Below are positions 9,044 through 20,621 of a stretch of DNA of 64,000 bases, piece by piece; the stretch's first letter is position 1, and each line of letters starts with the position of its first letter. The DNA is from Nocardioides mesophilus (GTDB lineage: Bacteria > Actinomycetota > Actinomycetes > Propionibacteriales > Nocardioidaceae). The position numbers were made by a program, and so were the translations under genes. The notes beneath the pieces were generated by a model. The model saw only the letters and a program-made list of their open reading frames with translations, was not told where the DNA came from and searched no databases. Where the stretch lies: contig NZ_CP060713.1 of NCBI RefSeq assembly GCF_014395785.1, positions 1 through 64,000 on the forward strand, read 5' to 3'.

Positions 9044-11196
9044 ACGCCGACCGGCATCCGCTCCTCGTCCGGGTCCTGGGGAGCCGCCGGGACCAGGGCC
9101 GGCCCGGGGTGCCCGGGGAGCTCGGCGTGCAGCGTCGGCAGCAGCCGGTCCAGCCAACCGGGCAGCCACCAGTTCAGCCGGCCCAGCATCGCCATCGTCG
9201 CCGGCACCAGCACCATCCGGACCACGGTCGCGTCCAGCACGATCGCGACGGCCATCCCGAAGCCGAGCATCTTGACCACGACGTCGGTCTCGGTGGCGAA
9301 GCCGAGGAACACCGCCACCATGATCGCGGCGGCCGCGGAGATCACCCGGCCGGTCGAGGAGAGACCGCGGACCACGCTGCCCCGAGCGTCGCCGGTGGCC
9401 AGGTAGTCCTCCCGGATCCGCGACAGCAGGAAGACCTCGTAGTCCATCGACAGCCCGAACAGGATCGCGAACATCAGGATCGGCACCCAGCTCGACACCG
9501 GCATCGCGTGGTCGAGCCCGAGCAGCCCGGTGGCCCAGCCCCACTGGAACGCGGCGGTGAGCACGCCGTACGCCGCGCCGATCGACAGCAGGTTCATCAC
9601 CGCCGCCTTCACCGGCACCACGACCGAGCGGAACATCATCGCCAGCAGCAGCACCGAGACGCCGACCACGAAGCCGATCACCAGCCAGATCCGGCCGGCC
9701 AGCATGTCGGCGATGTCGGAGAAGAACGGCGTGCCGCCGGTCAGCTCCGCTCCGGCGGGCAGCACGTCGTCGCGCAGCGAGGCGACCAGGCCGTCCACCC
9801 GTGCGTCGGTGGGCCCGAAGTCGGGCTCGAGGACCAGCACCGCGAGCGCTCCGTCCGGCGAGGTGGTGACCGGCCCGACGGTGCTCACCCCGGGGTACGT
9901 CGCGAGCGCGGCCGCGACCCGGTCGACCTCGTCCCGGCCGACCCGCGAGAGGTCGGCGACCACGGTCATCGGGGCGTTGGCGCCGGGCCCGAACTCCTCG
10001 CTCACGAGGTCGTAGGCCTGCCGGGTGGTGAGGTCGCGGGACTGGCTGCTGGCGTCCTGCGGCCAGGTGCGCATCGCCAGCGCCGGCGCCGCCAGGGAGA
10101 GCAGCACCAGCACGGCCGCCAGCGCCCAGGGCAGCGGCCGGGCGCCGACCCGCGCCGCCCAGCGGGCGGTCAGCGGCTCGGTCGTCGGGGCCGGCCGGCC
10201 GCGGCGGACCCGCTTCGGGAGCAGCCGGGTGCCGGCCAGGCCGGCGAGCGCGGGCACCAGCGTGATCGCCGCGGCCATCACCGAGAGCACGCCGATGGCG
10301 GTGGCGAAGCCGAAGGAGGAGTAGACCGGCAGACCCGCCAGCCGCAGCCCGAGCAGCGAGACCAGCACGGTGGCGGAGGCGAAGACCACCGACCGGCCGG
10401 CGGTGGCGGTGGCCCGCGCCGCGGACTCCCGCACCGGGTGCCCGGCGCCGAGGAACTCCACGTGCCGGGTGATCAGCAGCAGGGCGTAGTCGATCCCGAC
10501 GCCGAGGCCCACCATCGAGGCGACCGTCGGGGCGGCGGTGCTCACGTCCATCACGGCGGCGAGCAGCCCGATGCCCGCGGAGCCGACCGCGAGTCCGGTC
10601 AGCGCGATCACCACCGGCAGCCCGGCCGCGACCACCGAACCGAAGACCAGGACGAGCAGCGCGAGCGCCACCACGACCCCGATCAGCTCGCCGCGGCCGT
10701 CCATCGGCGCGGCGGCGTGGCTGGGCAGGTCGCCTCCGAGCTCCACGCGGTAGCCGGCCTGCTCGGCCGGGGAGGCGGCCCGCTCCAGCGGCGACATGTC
10801 GCCCATCAGGTCCGGGTCGGTGACCGGGACGTCGTACAGCACGGTGAACAGGGCGGTGTCGCCGTCGCCGGAGAGCCGGGGGGCCGGCACCGCGGCGACG
10901 TGGTCGAGGGCGGTCAGACCGGTGCGCAGGGTGGCGAGCACGTCGGGGCGGACGGTGCCGCGATCGGCGTGCACGAGCACCTGCGCGCTGGTCCCGGCGA
11001 GCGCGGGGTCGTGCTCGCGCAGCATCTCGATGCCGACCTGGGCGCGGGCGCCCGGCACGTCGTAGTCGTCCTGCGGCGTGCCGCCGAACGTCGTCGAGGC
11101 GGCGAGCACCCCGAGGGTGAGCAGGACCCAGGCGCAGACGGTGCGCCAGGGGTGGCCGGCGGCGGCGCCACCGAGCCGGTACAGGAAGCGGGACAT
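9040..11196 (-). CDS. MMPL-family RND transporter
   Basis: 718-residue inner-membrane exporter of the MMPL/RND superfamily (relatives move lipids or drugs using proton force). It has two halves: helix 1 (WRTVCAWVLLTLGVLAAST), an external loop, and five clustered helices including GVGIDYALLLITRHVEF, then the repeat with GLSMDYEVFLLSRIREDYL. The paired (G)xDY[AE] motifs are the expected proton-relay sites. The ATG at 11196 follows a GGAG site at good spacing; an open frame extends further upstream but without family similarity. It faces the BTAD regulator tail-to-tail, so any regulatory link between them is a guess. Substrate unknown. Confidence 0.9.
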   Translation of the reverse strand: MSRFLYRLGGAAAGHPWRTVCAWVLLTLGVLAASTTFGGTPQDDYDVPGARAQVGIEMLREHDPALAGTSAQVLVHADRGTVRPDVLATLRTGLTALDHVAAVPAPRLSGDGDTALFTVLYDVPVTDPDLMGDMSPLERAASPAEQAGYRVELGGDLPSHAAAPMDGRGELIGVVVALALLVLVFGSVVAAGLPVVIALTGLAVGSAGIGLLAAVMDVSTAAPTVASMVGLGVGIDYALLLITRHVEFLGAGHPVRESAARATATAGRSVVFASATVLVSLLGLRLAGLPVYSSFGFATAIGVLSVMAAAITLVPALAGLAGTRLLPKRVRRGRPAPTTEPLTARWAARVGARPLPWALAAVLVLLSLAAPALAMRTWPQDASSQSRDLTTRQAYDLVSEEFGPGANAPMTVVADLSRVGRDEVDRVAAALATYPGVSTVGPVTTSPDGALAVLVLEPDFGPTDARVDGLVASLRDDVLPAGAELTGGTPFFSDIADMLAGRIWLVIGFVVGVSVLLLAMMFRSVVVPVKAAVMNLLSIGAAYGVLTAAFQWGWATGLLGLDHAMPVSSWVPILMFAILFGLSMDYEVFLLSRIREDYLATGDARGSVVRGLSSTGRVISAAAAIMVAVFLGFATETDVVVKMLGFGMAVAIVLDATVVRMVLVPATMAMLGRLNWWLPGWLDRLLPTLHAELPGHPGPALVPAAPQDPDEERMPVGV

Positions 11197-11331
11197 GTGC
11201 GTCTCCAGAGTCGTGGTCGAACCTGACGACGTCAGCGTGGCCGGAGGCTCTGGGGCCGGACTGGGAGCTGACTGGAGGTGCGCTGGAGCCGGCCCCCGCA
11301 GCCCGGCCGGGCGCCCCGTTAGGCTGGGGCG

Positions 11332-11658
11332 ATGATCTTCATCACCGCCAAGTTCCAGGTCCAGCCCGAGCACGCCGACCGGTGGCCCGAGATCACCGCC
11401 GACTTCACCCGGGCGACCCGCTCCGAGCCGGGGTGCCTGTGGTTCGACTGGTCGCGCAGCCTCGAGGACCCGGCGGAGTACGTCCTGGTCGAGGCGTTCC
11501 GCGACGACGAGGCCGCCGGCGCGCACGTGCAGTCGGAGCACTTCGCGGCGGCCGGGCGCGACCTGCCGCCGTACCTCGTGGCCACGCCGCGGATCGTCAA
11601 CTTCACGGTCCCGCAGGACGACTGGTCGGAGCTGGGCGAGCTCGCCGTCGAGCGCTGA
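11332..11658 (+). CDS. ABM-domain (YgiN-like) putative monooxygenase
   Basis: 108-residue protein made of one ferredoxin-like dimeric alpha-beta barrel (ABM) domain. Typical landmarks: MIFITAKFQVQPEHADRW at the N-terminus, SEPGCLWFDWSRSLEDPAEYVLVEAF in the middle and AHVQSEHF before the last strand. Family members act as quinol monooxygenases or as small-molecule binding proteins without known substrate. It is divergent from the MMPL gene with a 135-bp gap that holds both promoters. Confidence 0.85.
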   Translation: MIFITAKFQVQPEHADRWPEITADFTRATRSEPGCLWFDWSRSLEDPAEYVLVEAFRDDEAAGAHVQSEHFAAAGRDLPPYLVATPRIVNFTVPQDDWSELGELAVER

Positions 11659-11691
11659 CCCGGAACGACGGTCCCGCCCGCCGTCGCGGGC

Positions 11692-12096
11692 TCACCCCGC
11701 CAGGAACGAGAGCCGCACCTCGCGCTCGGCGTTGTCGACGTTGAGGTCGACCAGGCAGATGCTCTGCCAGGTGCCCAGTGCGAGCCGGCCGCGCAGCACC
11801 GGTACCGAGGCGTACGGCGGCACCAGGGCGGGCATCACGTGGGACCGCCCGTGCCCCGGGCTGCCGTGCCGGTGCCGCCAGCGGTCGTCGGCGGGCAGCA
11901 GGTCGGCCAACGCGGCCAGCAGGTCGTCGTCCGAGCCGGCCCCGGTCTCCAGGATCGCGATCCCGGCGGTGGCGTGCGGCACGAACAGGTGCAGCAGCCC
12001 GTCGCCCTCGTCGGCCACGAACGCGGCGCAGTCGCGGGTGAGGTCCAGCACGACCTCCTGGTCTCCGGTCCGGTAGCTCTTCGTGAGGCTGCGCAT
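11692..12096 (-). CDS. YjbQ/UPF0047 family protein (secondary thiamine-phosphate synthase-like)
   Basis: About 134 residues of the YjbQ (UPF0047) fold. The conserved LLHLFVPHATAGIAILETG motif and the late GTWQSICLVDLNVDNAEREVRLSFL are clear. Family members have weak thiamine-phosphate synthase activity in E. coli; the physiological role is uncertain. The ATG at 12096 has AGGATGGGG in front; an ATG three codons upstream (12105) is the alternative. Its start lies only about 13 bp behind the sigma factor stop, so it is probably the last gene of that operon. Confidence 0.85.
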   Translation of the reverse strand: MRSLTKSYRTGDQEVVLDLTRDCAAFVADEGDGLLHLFVPHATAGIAILETGAGSDDDLLAALADLLPADDRWRHRHGSPGHGRSHVMPALVPPYASVPVLRGRLALGTWQSICLVDLNVDNAEREVRLSFLAG

Positions 12097-12109
12097 GCGC
12101 CCCATCCTG

Positions 12110-12616
12110 TCATCGGCGCAGCGCGGCGGCGCCGGGTGCCAGCGCCGGGGCGACCCGGCGCAGCGCGGCCAGCGCGTCCCGGGTCTGGGACTTCACCGTC
12201 CCCAGGGCCACGCCCATCAGCTCCGCGGTCTGCCGCTCGGTCAGGTCCTCGTAGTAGCGCAGCACCAGCACCGTGCGCTGCTTGGCGGTCAGCCGGGACA
12301 GCGCCTCGGCGAGGTCGAGGCGGTCCTCGACCCCGTCGCGCCCGTCGGTCCAGGTCTCCCCGGGCGGGACGCCGACCCGCTCCCGGCCCCGGTGCCGGCG
12401 CCAGCGGGAGATGTTGTCGTTGACCATGATCCGGCGCACGTAGGGCTCCGGGGCGTCCTCGATGCGCGACCACACCGCGACCGCCTTCACCAGCGCCGCC
12501 TGGACCAGGTCCTCGGCGTCGTGGTGGTGGCCGGTGAGCAGGAACGCCGAGCGGACCAGCACGGCGTACCTCGCGGCGACGTACTCCTCGAAGCTGCGCG
12601 GCTCAGACCCGGGCAC
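12110..12616 (-). CDS. SigE-family RNA polymerase sigma-70 factor (ECF-like)
   Basis: 168-residue sigma factor with only regions 2 and 4. Region 2: FEEYVAARYAVLVRSAFLLTG and HDAEDLVQAALVKAV (residues about 9-46). Region 4: LSRLTAKQRTVLVLRYYEDLTERQTAELMGVALGTVKSQT (about 105-145). This matches the actinobacterial SigE family, distinct from classical SigE. GTG start with AGGAG about 6 bp upstream, located inside the preceding gene. It overlaps that 442-residue membrane-protein gene by 14 bp, so the two are translationally coupled and probably form a sigma/anti-sigma-like pair. Confidence 0.9.
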   Translation of the reverse strand: MPGSEPRSFEEYVAARYAVLVRSAFLLTGHHHDAEDLVQAALVKAVAVWSRIEDAPEPYVRRIMVNDNISRWRRHRGRERVGVPPGETWTDGRDGVEDRLDLAEALSRLTAKQRTVLVLRYYEDLTERQTAELMGVALGTVKSQTRDALAALRRVAPALAPGAAALRR

Positions 12617-13931
12617 GGCGTCTCCTGACCAGCAGCAGACCGCCGGCGAGCGCCAGGGCCGCGGTGCCCGCGCCCAGCGCCAGCAGCCGCGGGTCGGTCA
12701 CGTCGTCGGGCGCCGGCCGGGCCACCGGCGGCCGGGCCAGCAGCGACCCGGCGTACTGCGGGAACTCGCCCCACCGCTCCCGCTCCTCCGCGACCAGCAC
12801 CCGGTGGTCCCCGGTGCGGACGTCGACGGCGTACGCCGCCACCCGCTGACCCACCGAACCGCGGACCACCAGGTGCCGGGAGTCGGTCCAGCCGAGCAGG
12901 TCGAACACGTCCACCTCCACCCGCAGCGGGCGCAGGTCCGCCCGGCCCTGGCCCAGGGCCCCGACCAGCAGCCGTCGGGTGGAGAAGCCGTTGCCCCCGG
13001 TGATCTCGGGCAGCGCCGCGGCCCGACGCCCCGACGGGTCCACCGTGACCTGCTGCGGGTTCAGTCCCGCGGGGTAGCGCAGCACGGGACCGCGGTCCCC
13101 GGACGGCACGTCGTAGACGGCCAGCCCGTGGGCCAGCGGAGCGGCGAAGCCGCCCGGGACGGGTGAGACGTTGCCGACCCCGGGGTCCCCGAGGTCGACG
13201 GGGGTCAGCCGGTCCGGGCCCGGGGCCCAGAACCGGTCCCGGACGTGCCGGCCGGTGGCGCTGTCCGCGCGCAGCTCGGTGACCACGCCGTAGGCGAGCA
13301 GGACGGTGTCCGCGGAGACCCACTCCATCGTCAGGGGGGAGAGCCCCAGCTCGGTCCGCACCGGGTGGCGGGTCACCTCACCGGTCACGGTGTCGTAGGC
13401 GGCATAGCCGCCGACCCGGTCGGGGTGACCAGGCTGGCCGATCCAGTAGCTGACGATCCGGCCGTCCGGGGAGAGCGCCCACGGCTGGTCGACGCTCAGC
13501 GCGGTGCCGTCCTCCGCGCGACCGGGCAGGTCGAGGAAGCGGTACTCCCCCGTGGTGGCCGACACCGCGACGGTCCCGTTCTCGGTGCCGAACCAGCCCG
13601 CGGCCCGCTCCGCGCCGGCGACCACCGCCAGCGGCCCGATCGGTCCGGCATCCGCCGTGCCGGGCAGCCAGATGTCCGGGGTGACCAGACGGTCCGGCAG
13701 CGCCGCCACGGCAGCGTTGCCCGTCGGCGTCGGCTCGTCGGCGCGCAGCTGGTCCCAGGCGACGGCGCTGCCGAGCATCGCGACCAGGACCGCGGTGACG
13801 GTCGCCAGCGCAGACGCTGCCCGGATCCGGCGCCGCCTCCGGACCCCGCGACGCCACAGGTCGGCGGGCGCACGTGCGGGGGTCGCCTCACCGGCCAGCC
13901 GTTCCAGCTGCTCGCGCATGTCGGTCGTCAC
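12603..13931 (-). CDS. Membrane-anchored protein coupled to the sigma factor, possible anti-sigma
   Basis: 442 residues. A short cytoplasmic N-terminus (LERLAGEATPARAPADLW, then an Arg-rich stretch) precedes one helix (about residues 35-55), then a large external domain with repeated beta motifs (SPDGRIVSYW, DPSGRRAAALPEI) suggesting a propeller, and a C-terminal helix followed by RRRRARV. That topology fits a signal-sensing partner of the coupled sigma factor, but no recognised anti-sigma domain is visible. GTG start with GGGGAG upstream. It precedes the sigma gene, the reverse of the common sigma-first order. Confidence 0.65.
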   Translation of the reverse strand: MTTDMREQLERLAGEATPARAPADLWRRGVRRRRRIRAASALATVTAVLVAMLGSAVAWDQLRADEPTPTGNAAVAALPDRLVTPDIWLPGTADAGPIGPLAVVAGAERAAGWFGTENGTVAVSATTGEYRFLDLPGRAEDGTALSVDQPWALSPDGRIVSYWIGQPGHPDRVGGYAAYDTVTGEVTRHPVRTELGLSPLTMEWVSADTVLLAYGVVTELRADSATGRHVRDRFWAPGPDRLTPVDLGDPGVGNVSPVPGGFAAPLAHGLAVYDVPSGDRGPVLRYPAGLNPQQVTVDPSGRRAAALPEITGGNGFSTRRLLVGALGQGRADLRPLRVEVDVFDLLGWTDSRHLVVRGSVGQRVAAYAVDVRTGDHRVLVAEERERWGEFPQYAGSLLARPPVARPAPDDVTDPRLLALGAGTAALALAGGLLLVRRRRARV

Positions 13932-14040
13932 GGGTGCTCCCCTCCTCGCCGGTCACCTTCTCACCCCTACACGCAGCGGCAGGGGCAGACGGAGGGGTGC
14001 GCCGCGGACTTTTCTTCGGGGCGCACTCAGCCGGTCCTCC

Positions 14041-14137
14041 GGCGGGACGGCGAGGCGTCCCGGCGCGGCGGTGGCGGGACGGCGACGCGTCCCGGCGCCG
14101 CGGCGGTGGCCGCGAGGCGTCCTGGCGCGGCGGCGGT
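14041..14137. repeat. Three imperfect 30-35 bp tandem repeats
   Basis: Copies at 14041-14072, 14073-14107 and 14108-14137. Each opens with GGCGGGACGGCGA or a variant (degenerate in copy 3), contains GCGTCC[CT]GGCGC and ends GGCGGT. The last copy ends at the stop codon of the TauE-type exporter. Together they fill most of the gap between this gene and the upstream start at 13931. The repeats contain GACG/CGTC dyads that could fold. Confidence 0.75.
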
Positions 14138-14841
14138 CAGAACAGGCTGCGCACCAGCAGCACGGCGGCCGACGCACCGCACACCACCAGCACCGCGACG
14201 CGCACCTGGTGCCGCGGCACGAAGCCGCTCAACCAGCGTGAGAGCCCGAAGCCGACCAGCAGGCACGGCGTCAGGGTCATCGCCAGCACGAACGGCGCCC
14301 AGCCGAGGTTCCCCGACACCGCCAGGCCGACCAGGCTGAGGGCGGCGCCGAACACGAAGTAGACCGCCAGGGTGGTCCGGATCTGCCGCGGCGGCCGGTG
14401 CTGGAGCAGGACCGCCATCGGCGGGCCGCCGATCGAGGTGGCGGTGCCGGCCACCCCGGAGAGGAAGCCGGCCACGACCAGGCTGAACCGGTTGACCGGG
14501 ATGACCACGGTCCGGGCGGTGAGCAGCACGCTCACCAGCACCATCGTGCCGACCACGATCCCGAGCACCCGGGTCGAGACCGCGGCGACGAGAGCCACAC
14601 CGGCGACGGTGCCGGGGACCCGCGCCGAGATCGACCAGCGCAGTCCGCCCCAGTCGATCTCCTCGCGCTCACGCAGCAGCGTCACCATCGGCAGCAGCAC
14701 CGCCAGCCAGATCAGCAGGTCCGGCATCAGGGACGGCTCCAGCAGCATCGCGACCGGTGCGGAGACCAGGCCCAGCCCGAGCCCGACCAGGCCCTGCACC
14801 GCGGCACCGACGACGAGGGTGGCGGCCAGGATGGCCACCAC
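14137..14841 (-). CDS. TauE/SafE-family membrane protein (putative sulfite/sulfonate exporter)
   Basis: 234 residues, almost all hydrophobic, about eight helices, with the TauE/SafE marks GLGLGLVSAPVAMLL near the N-terminus and GVAGTATSIGGPPMAVLLQHR about two thirds along. Family members export sulfite, sulfoacetate or related anions; substrate here unknown. I used the GTG at 14841, but the frame stays open back into the acnA stop (LFSFLSDIDPR...), so the true start could be a CTG about ten codons earlier. It follows acnA by 34 bp on the same strand. Confidence 0.82.
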   Translation of the reverse strand: MVAILAATLVVGAAVQGLVGLGLGLVSAPVAMLLEPSLMPDLLIWLAVLLPMVTLLREREEIDWGGLRWSISARVPGTVAGVALVAAVSTRVLGIVVGTMVLVSVLLTARTVVIPVNRFSLVVAGFLSGVAGTATSIGGPPMAVLLQHRPPRQIRTTLAVYFVFGAALSLVGLAVSGNLGWAPFVLAMTLTPCLLVGFGLSRWLSGFVPRHQVRVAVLVVCGASAAVLLVRSLF

Positions 14842-14875
14842 CCTCGGGTCGATGTCGCTGAGGAAGGAGAACAGC

Positions 14876-17767
<2,892 letters not shown>

Positions 17768-17872
17768 CGGCCATCTCCTCGTGACGTTCGGCATGTCGCT
17801 CCCGCCCATCTTGCCCACGTGCCGGCGGCCCGAACTAGCGGGGTCGCACCGGTGCGGCGGACGCGGCAACTC

Positions 17873-17886
17873 TCTTGACGTCAAGA
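17873..17886. promoter_or_regulatory. Palindromic operator candidate upstream of acnA
   Basis: TCTTGAC-GTCAAGA, a perfect 14-bp palindrome in the 248-bp gap between the divergent acnA and response-regulator genes. It resembles MarR-type operators; from memory, the Streptomyces MarR regulator TamR binds a similar inverted repeat at aconitase. A nearby TGTCGAG could be a further half-site. No MarR gene is in the window. Confidence 0.6.
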
Positions 17887-18015
17887 TACACGATGTCGAG
17901 TGTTCGACGGAACCAGCGCGCCGCCCTCGGCCCGGCCCGATTCGGTCGTTCTTGCGCGCCCGAGGAGGTGGGCGAGGAAGATGAGCCCGCACACGGCGAG
18001 TCGGAAGGGCTGAGA

Positions 18016-18684
18016 GTGGACGAGATCCGCGTGTTCCTGGTCGACGACCACCGCGTCGTCCGGACCGGGCTTGCCGCCTACCTGGGAGTCGAGCCCGGCA
18101 TGCGCGTGGTCGGCCAGGCCCCGGACGGCCGGGCAGCCCTGGACGAGATCGCTGTCCTGGACCGTGCCGGCGAGCTGCCCGACGTCATCCTGATGGATCT
18201 GAAGATGCCGCGGATGGACGGGATCGCGACCACTGCCGAGGTGAAGCGGCGGTGGCCGGCGACCGAGGTGGTCGCGGTGACGAGCTTCATCGAGGAGGAA
18301 CAGATCCGCGCTGCCCTGGAGGCAGGCGCAGCGGGCTACCTGCTCAAGGATGCCGACGCCCCCGACGTCGCCGCCGCGATCCGGGCCGCGATCGCCGGCG
18401 AGGTACACCTCGACCCGGCCGCCGCCCGTGCGCTGACCGCATCGCTGCGTGCCCCCCAGCAGGACCAGGCGCCGCTCACACCACGCGAGCGCGAGGTCAT
18501 CTCGGCGATCGCCTCCGGTGCCACGAACCGCCAGATCGCCCGGGAGCTGGGCGTCAGCGAGCGTACGGCGCGCACGCACGTGTCCAACATCCTGGCCAAG
18601 CTTGGCCTGACCAGCCGCACCCAGGCCGCGATGTGGGCGGTCCGCGAGGGACTCGTCGACGAACCCGAACGCCCGGCGCGGTGA
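18016..18684 (+). CDS. NarL/FixJ-type response regulator
   Basis: 222 residues. The receiver domain (1-125) has the acidic pair in [10 protein letters not shown], the phospho-acceptor Asp61 in [12 protein letters not shown] and the lysine in GYLLKDAD. The C-terminal LuxR helix-turn-helix runs [45 protein letters not shown]. The GTG at 18016 with GGAAGGG upstream starts just before the first strand ([11 protein letters not shown]). It overlaps the histidine kinase gene as GTGA, so the two are coupled. Targets are not visible, but the downstream protease operon is the obvious candidate. Confidence 0.93.
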   Translation: MDEIRVFLVDDHRVVRTGLAAYLGVEPGMRVVGQAPDGRAALDEIAVLDRAGELPDVILMDLKMPRMDGIATTAEVKRRWPATEVVAVTSFIEEEQIRAALEAGAAGYLLKDADAPDVAAAIRAAIAGEVHLDPAAARALTASLRAPQQDQAPLTPREREVISAIASGATNRQIARELGVSERTARTHVSNILAKLGLTSRTQAAMWAVREGLVDEPERPAR

Positions 18685-20303
18685 GCTCCGACCCGGCCCG
18701 CGACTCCCTGCGGAGCACCTCGATGCCGACGCAGCCGCTGATCGACGACGTGGCGCCGAGCAGCTCACCACTGGACACCCAGCTCCTCGAGCTGTTCTTC
18801 GACCGGGTGCCGATGGGGGTGGCAGTCTTCGACACCGACATGCGCCTGCAGCGCTGCAACAAGACCTGGACGGCGTTCTACGAGCACTACTTGGGCGTGC
18901 CGGCGGAGTACACCGCCCCCGGGAGGCACCTCCACGAGCTCATCCCCGGCAACGAGGACGCCGTGCGGCTGCTCGTCGAGACCGCGCTCTCCGGCCGGGT
19001 GATCCGGCAGGCTGCGCACCGGATCGCGATCCCCGGCACCGAGACCTACTGGGACGTCGTCTTCGCACCGCTGTTCGGCGACGGCCGGGTCGTCGGCGTG
19101 GTCGACATCGTCACCGATGCCACGGACCGGGTGCTCGCCTTCCAACGCCTCGAAGCGCGGATCGCGACGTTCTCCCAGGTCGCCGCCGGGATGAGCGTCG
19201 ACCAGCCGCTGTCCACCACGCTGTCGCAGGTGGTCGGCGCCGTGCGCAGCACCAGCGACGCCGTCGCGTGCAGCCTCGTGTGCTGGGAGGAGGACTGGAG
19301 CCGCCCCGCCACGGCGTACGCGGACTCCGTGCTCGGTGACGGGTTCGCCGATGCACTCGAAGCCGTCTGGCGGGTCCGCGGGATGCGCCCTGTCGAGCTC
19401 GGGGAGTACGACGGCGCCATCGCACGAGGTTTCCGCGACGAGGCCCTTGCCGACCCGTCGCTGGCACCCGTGCATCCGTTCCTCATCGAGGACGCGCCCT
19501 GGGAGGACATGGCGCTGTTCCCGCTGGTGGCCTCCGGGGTGGTCGTCGGGGAAGTGGCGGTGTACCTCGCGGCCGGGCAGGACCTGGACGAGGACGACCG
19601 CGGCTACCTCGCCGCGCTCGCCGATCAGGCGGCTGTCGCCGTCCGCAACAGCACCCTCTACCGGGCGGCCGAGCAGACCGCCGCGCTCGAGGAGCGGCAC
19701 CGGCTCGCGCGCGAGCTGCACGACTCGGTGAGCCAGGCACTGTTCTCGATGACCCTGCACGCCCGCACTGCGCAACGGCATCTCGAGACCGCGGGCCTGG
19801 CCGTGGACCATCCCGTCGCCGTCGAGATCGAACAGCTCCACGGGCTCACCCAGGCTGCCCTGGCCGAGATGCGCGCGCTTATCTTCGAGCTCCGGCCGGG
19901 CGCTCTCGAGGCAGAGGGCCTGGTCGCGGCCCTCACGAAGCAGGCCGCCGCAGTGACCGCCCGCGAGCAGCTGGCCGTCGACGTGCACGGACCTGACGGC
20001 TGGATCCGGCTCGATCCGACGGTCGAGGAGCACCTGTACCGGATCGCCCTGGAGGCGGTGCACAACACCGTCAAGCACGCAGGCGCCGAACGCGTCGACG
20101 TGCACCTCGAGCAACGCGACACCACCTTGGAGCTCCGCGTGAGTGACGACGGCGCCGGGTTCGACCCGCGGCTGGACCGGCCCGGACACCTCGGCCTGCG
20201 CACCATGCGCGAGCGCGCCGACGCCATCGGCGCCACCTTCGGAATCGACTCCGCCCCCGGACGCGGCAGCACGGTCACCGTCACCGTTCCACTCCCCCGC
20301 TGA
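18681..20303 (+). CDS. Sensor histidine kinase (PAS-GAF-HisKA_3-HATPase)
   Basis: 540-residue, apparently soluble kinase with no membrane helix. Order: PAS (about 35-150, FFDRVPMGVAVFDTDMRLQRCN), GAF (about 175-325), HisKA_3 with RHRLARELHDSVSQALF (His near 347), and ATPase with VSDDGAGFDP and HLGLRTMRERADAIGA. The GTG at 18681 overlaps the response regulator stop as GTGA; the ATG at 18723 with its own GGAG is a good alternative. With PAS and GAF and no membrane anchor it likely senses an internal cue. Partner: the preceding response regulator. Confidence 0.92.
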   Translation: MSSDPARDSLRSTSMPTQPLIDDVAPSSSPLDTQLLELFFDRVPMGVAVFDTDMRLQRCNKTWTAFYEHYLGVPAEYTAPGRHLHELIPGNEDAVRLLVETALSGRVIRQAAHRIAIPGTETYWDVVFAPLFGDGRVVGVVDIVTDATDRVLAFQRLEARIATFSQVAAGMSVDQPLSTTLSQVVGAVRSTSDAVACSLVCWEEDWSRPATAYADSVLGDGFADALEAVWRVRGMRPVELGEYDGAIARGFRDEALADPSLAPVHPFLIEDAPWEDMALFPLVASGVVVGEVAVYLAAGQDLDEDDRGYLAALADQAAVAVRNSTLYRAAEQTAALEERHRLARELHDSVSQALFSMTLHARTAQRHLETAGLAVDHPVAVEIEQLHGLTQAALAEMRALIFELRPGALEAEGLVAALTKQAAAVTAREQLAVDVHGPDGWIRLDPTVEEHLYRIALEAVHNTVKHAGAERVDVHLEQRDTTLELRVSDDGAGFDPRLDRPGHLGLRTMRERADAIGATFGIDSAPGRGSTVTVTVPLPR

Positions 20304-20331
20304 CCCACTGACCCGCTGACTCGCCGACCCG
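20300..20331. repeat. Four 8-bp tandem repeats at the kinase stop
   Basis: CTGACCCA, CTGACCCG, CTGACTCG, CCGACCCG in direct succession, beginning at the stop codon of the kinase gene. Since 8 is not a multiple of 3 the first three units place TGA in all three frames. The remaining gap to 20466 holds an ACCG-AC-CGGT dyad (about 20434) but no clear promoter. Confidence 0.6.
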
Positions 20332-20466
20332 GCTACGTCATTACGCCGACGCCGCACCGGCCACAGCGCCGAGGCCGGTCCGGCCACTGAGCCGACGCGG
20401 AGCACCCCCCGCTGACGCGACGCTTCTGATGTACCGACCGGTGCACCAGGAAGCCAGGGAGACGCC

Positions 20467-20607
20467 ATGAACGACCTCCGCCTCATCGTCGCGCAAGCCG
20501 AGATCACGCGTCGGGTCGCCGACGCCGAGCAGCGGCGCCGGGCCCGCTCCTGCCGCACCAGGCGTCCGTTCGCCGCCGTCCTCCCCCGCCGTTCCGTCCA
20601 GCTCTGA
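20467..20607 (+). CDS. Small basic protein, 46 residues, unknown function
   Basis: Short frame starting MNDLRLIVAQAEITRRVADA, helical at the N-terminus and Arg-rich toward the end (QRRRARSCRTRRPF). AGGGAG lies five bases before the ATG, the best ribosome site in this operon, which is the main reason to believe it. Its stop lies 14 bp before the next gene. It may be a real microprotein or a leader peptide that sets translation of the membrane-protein genes behind it. No family recognised. Confidence 0.5.
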   Translation: MNDLRLIVAQAEITRRVADAEQRRRARSCRTRRPFAAVLPRRSVQL

Positions 20608-20621
20608 AAGGCACGACGACC

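Noticed and set aside
5174-9544. Long minus-strand frame across the BTAD regulator
   Set aside because: Only its last 90 codons (5174 to about 5445) belong to a real gene; the rest is antisense to a clear regulator and has no family features.
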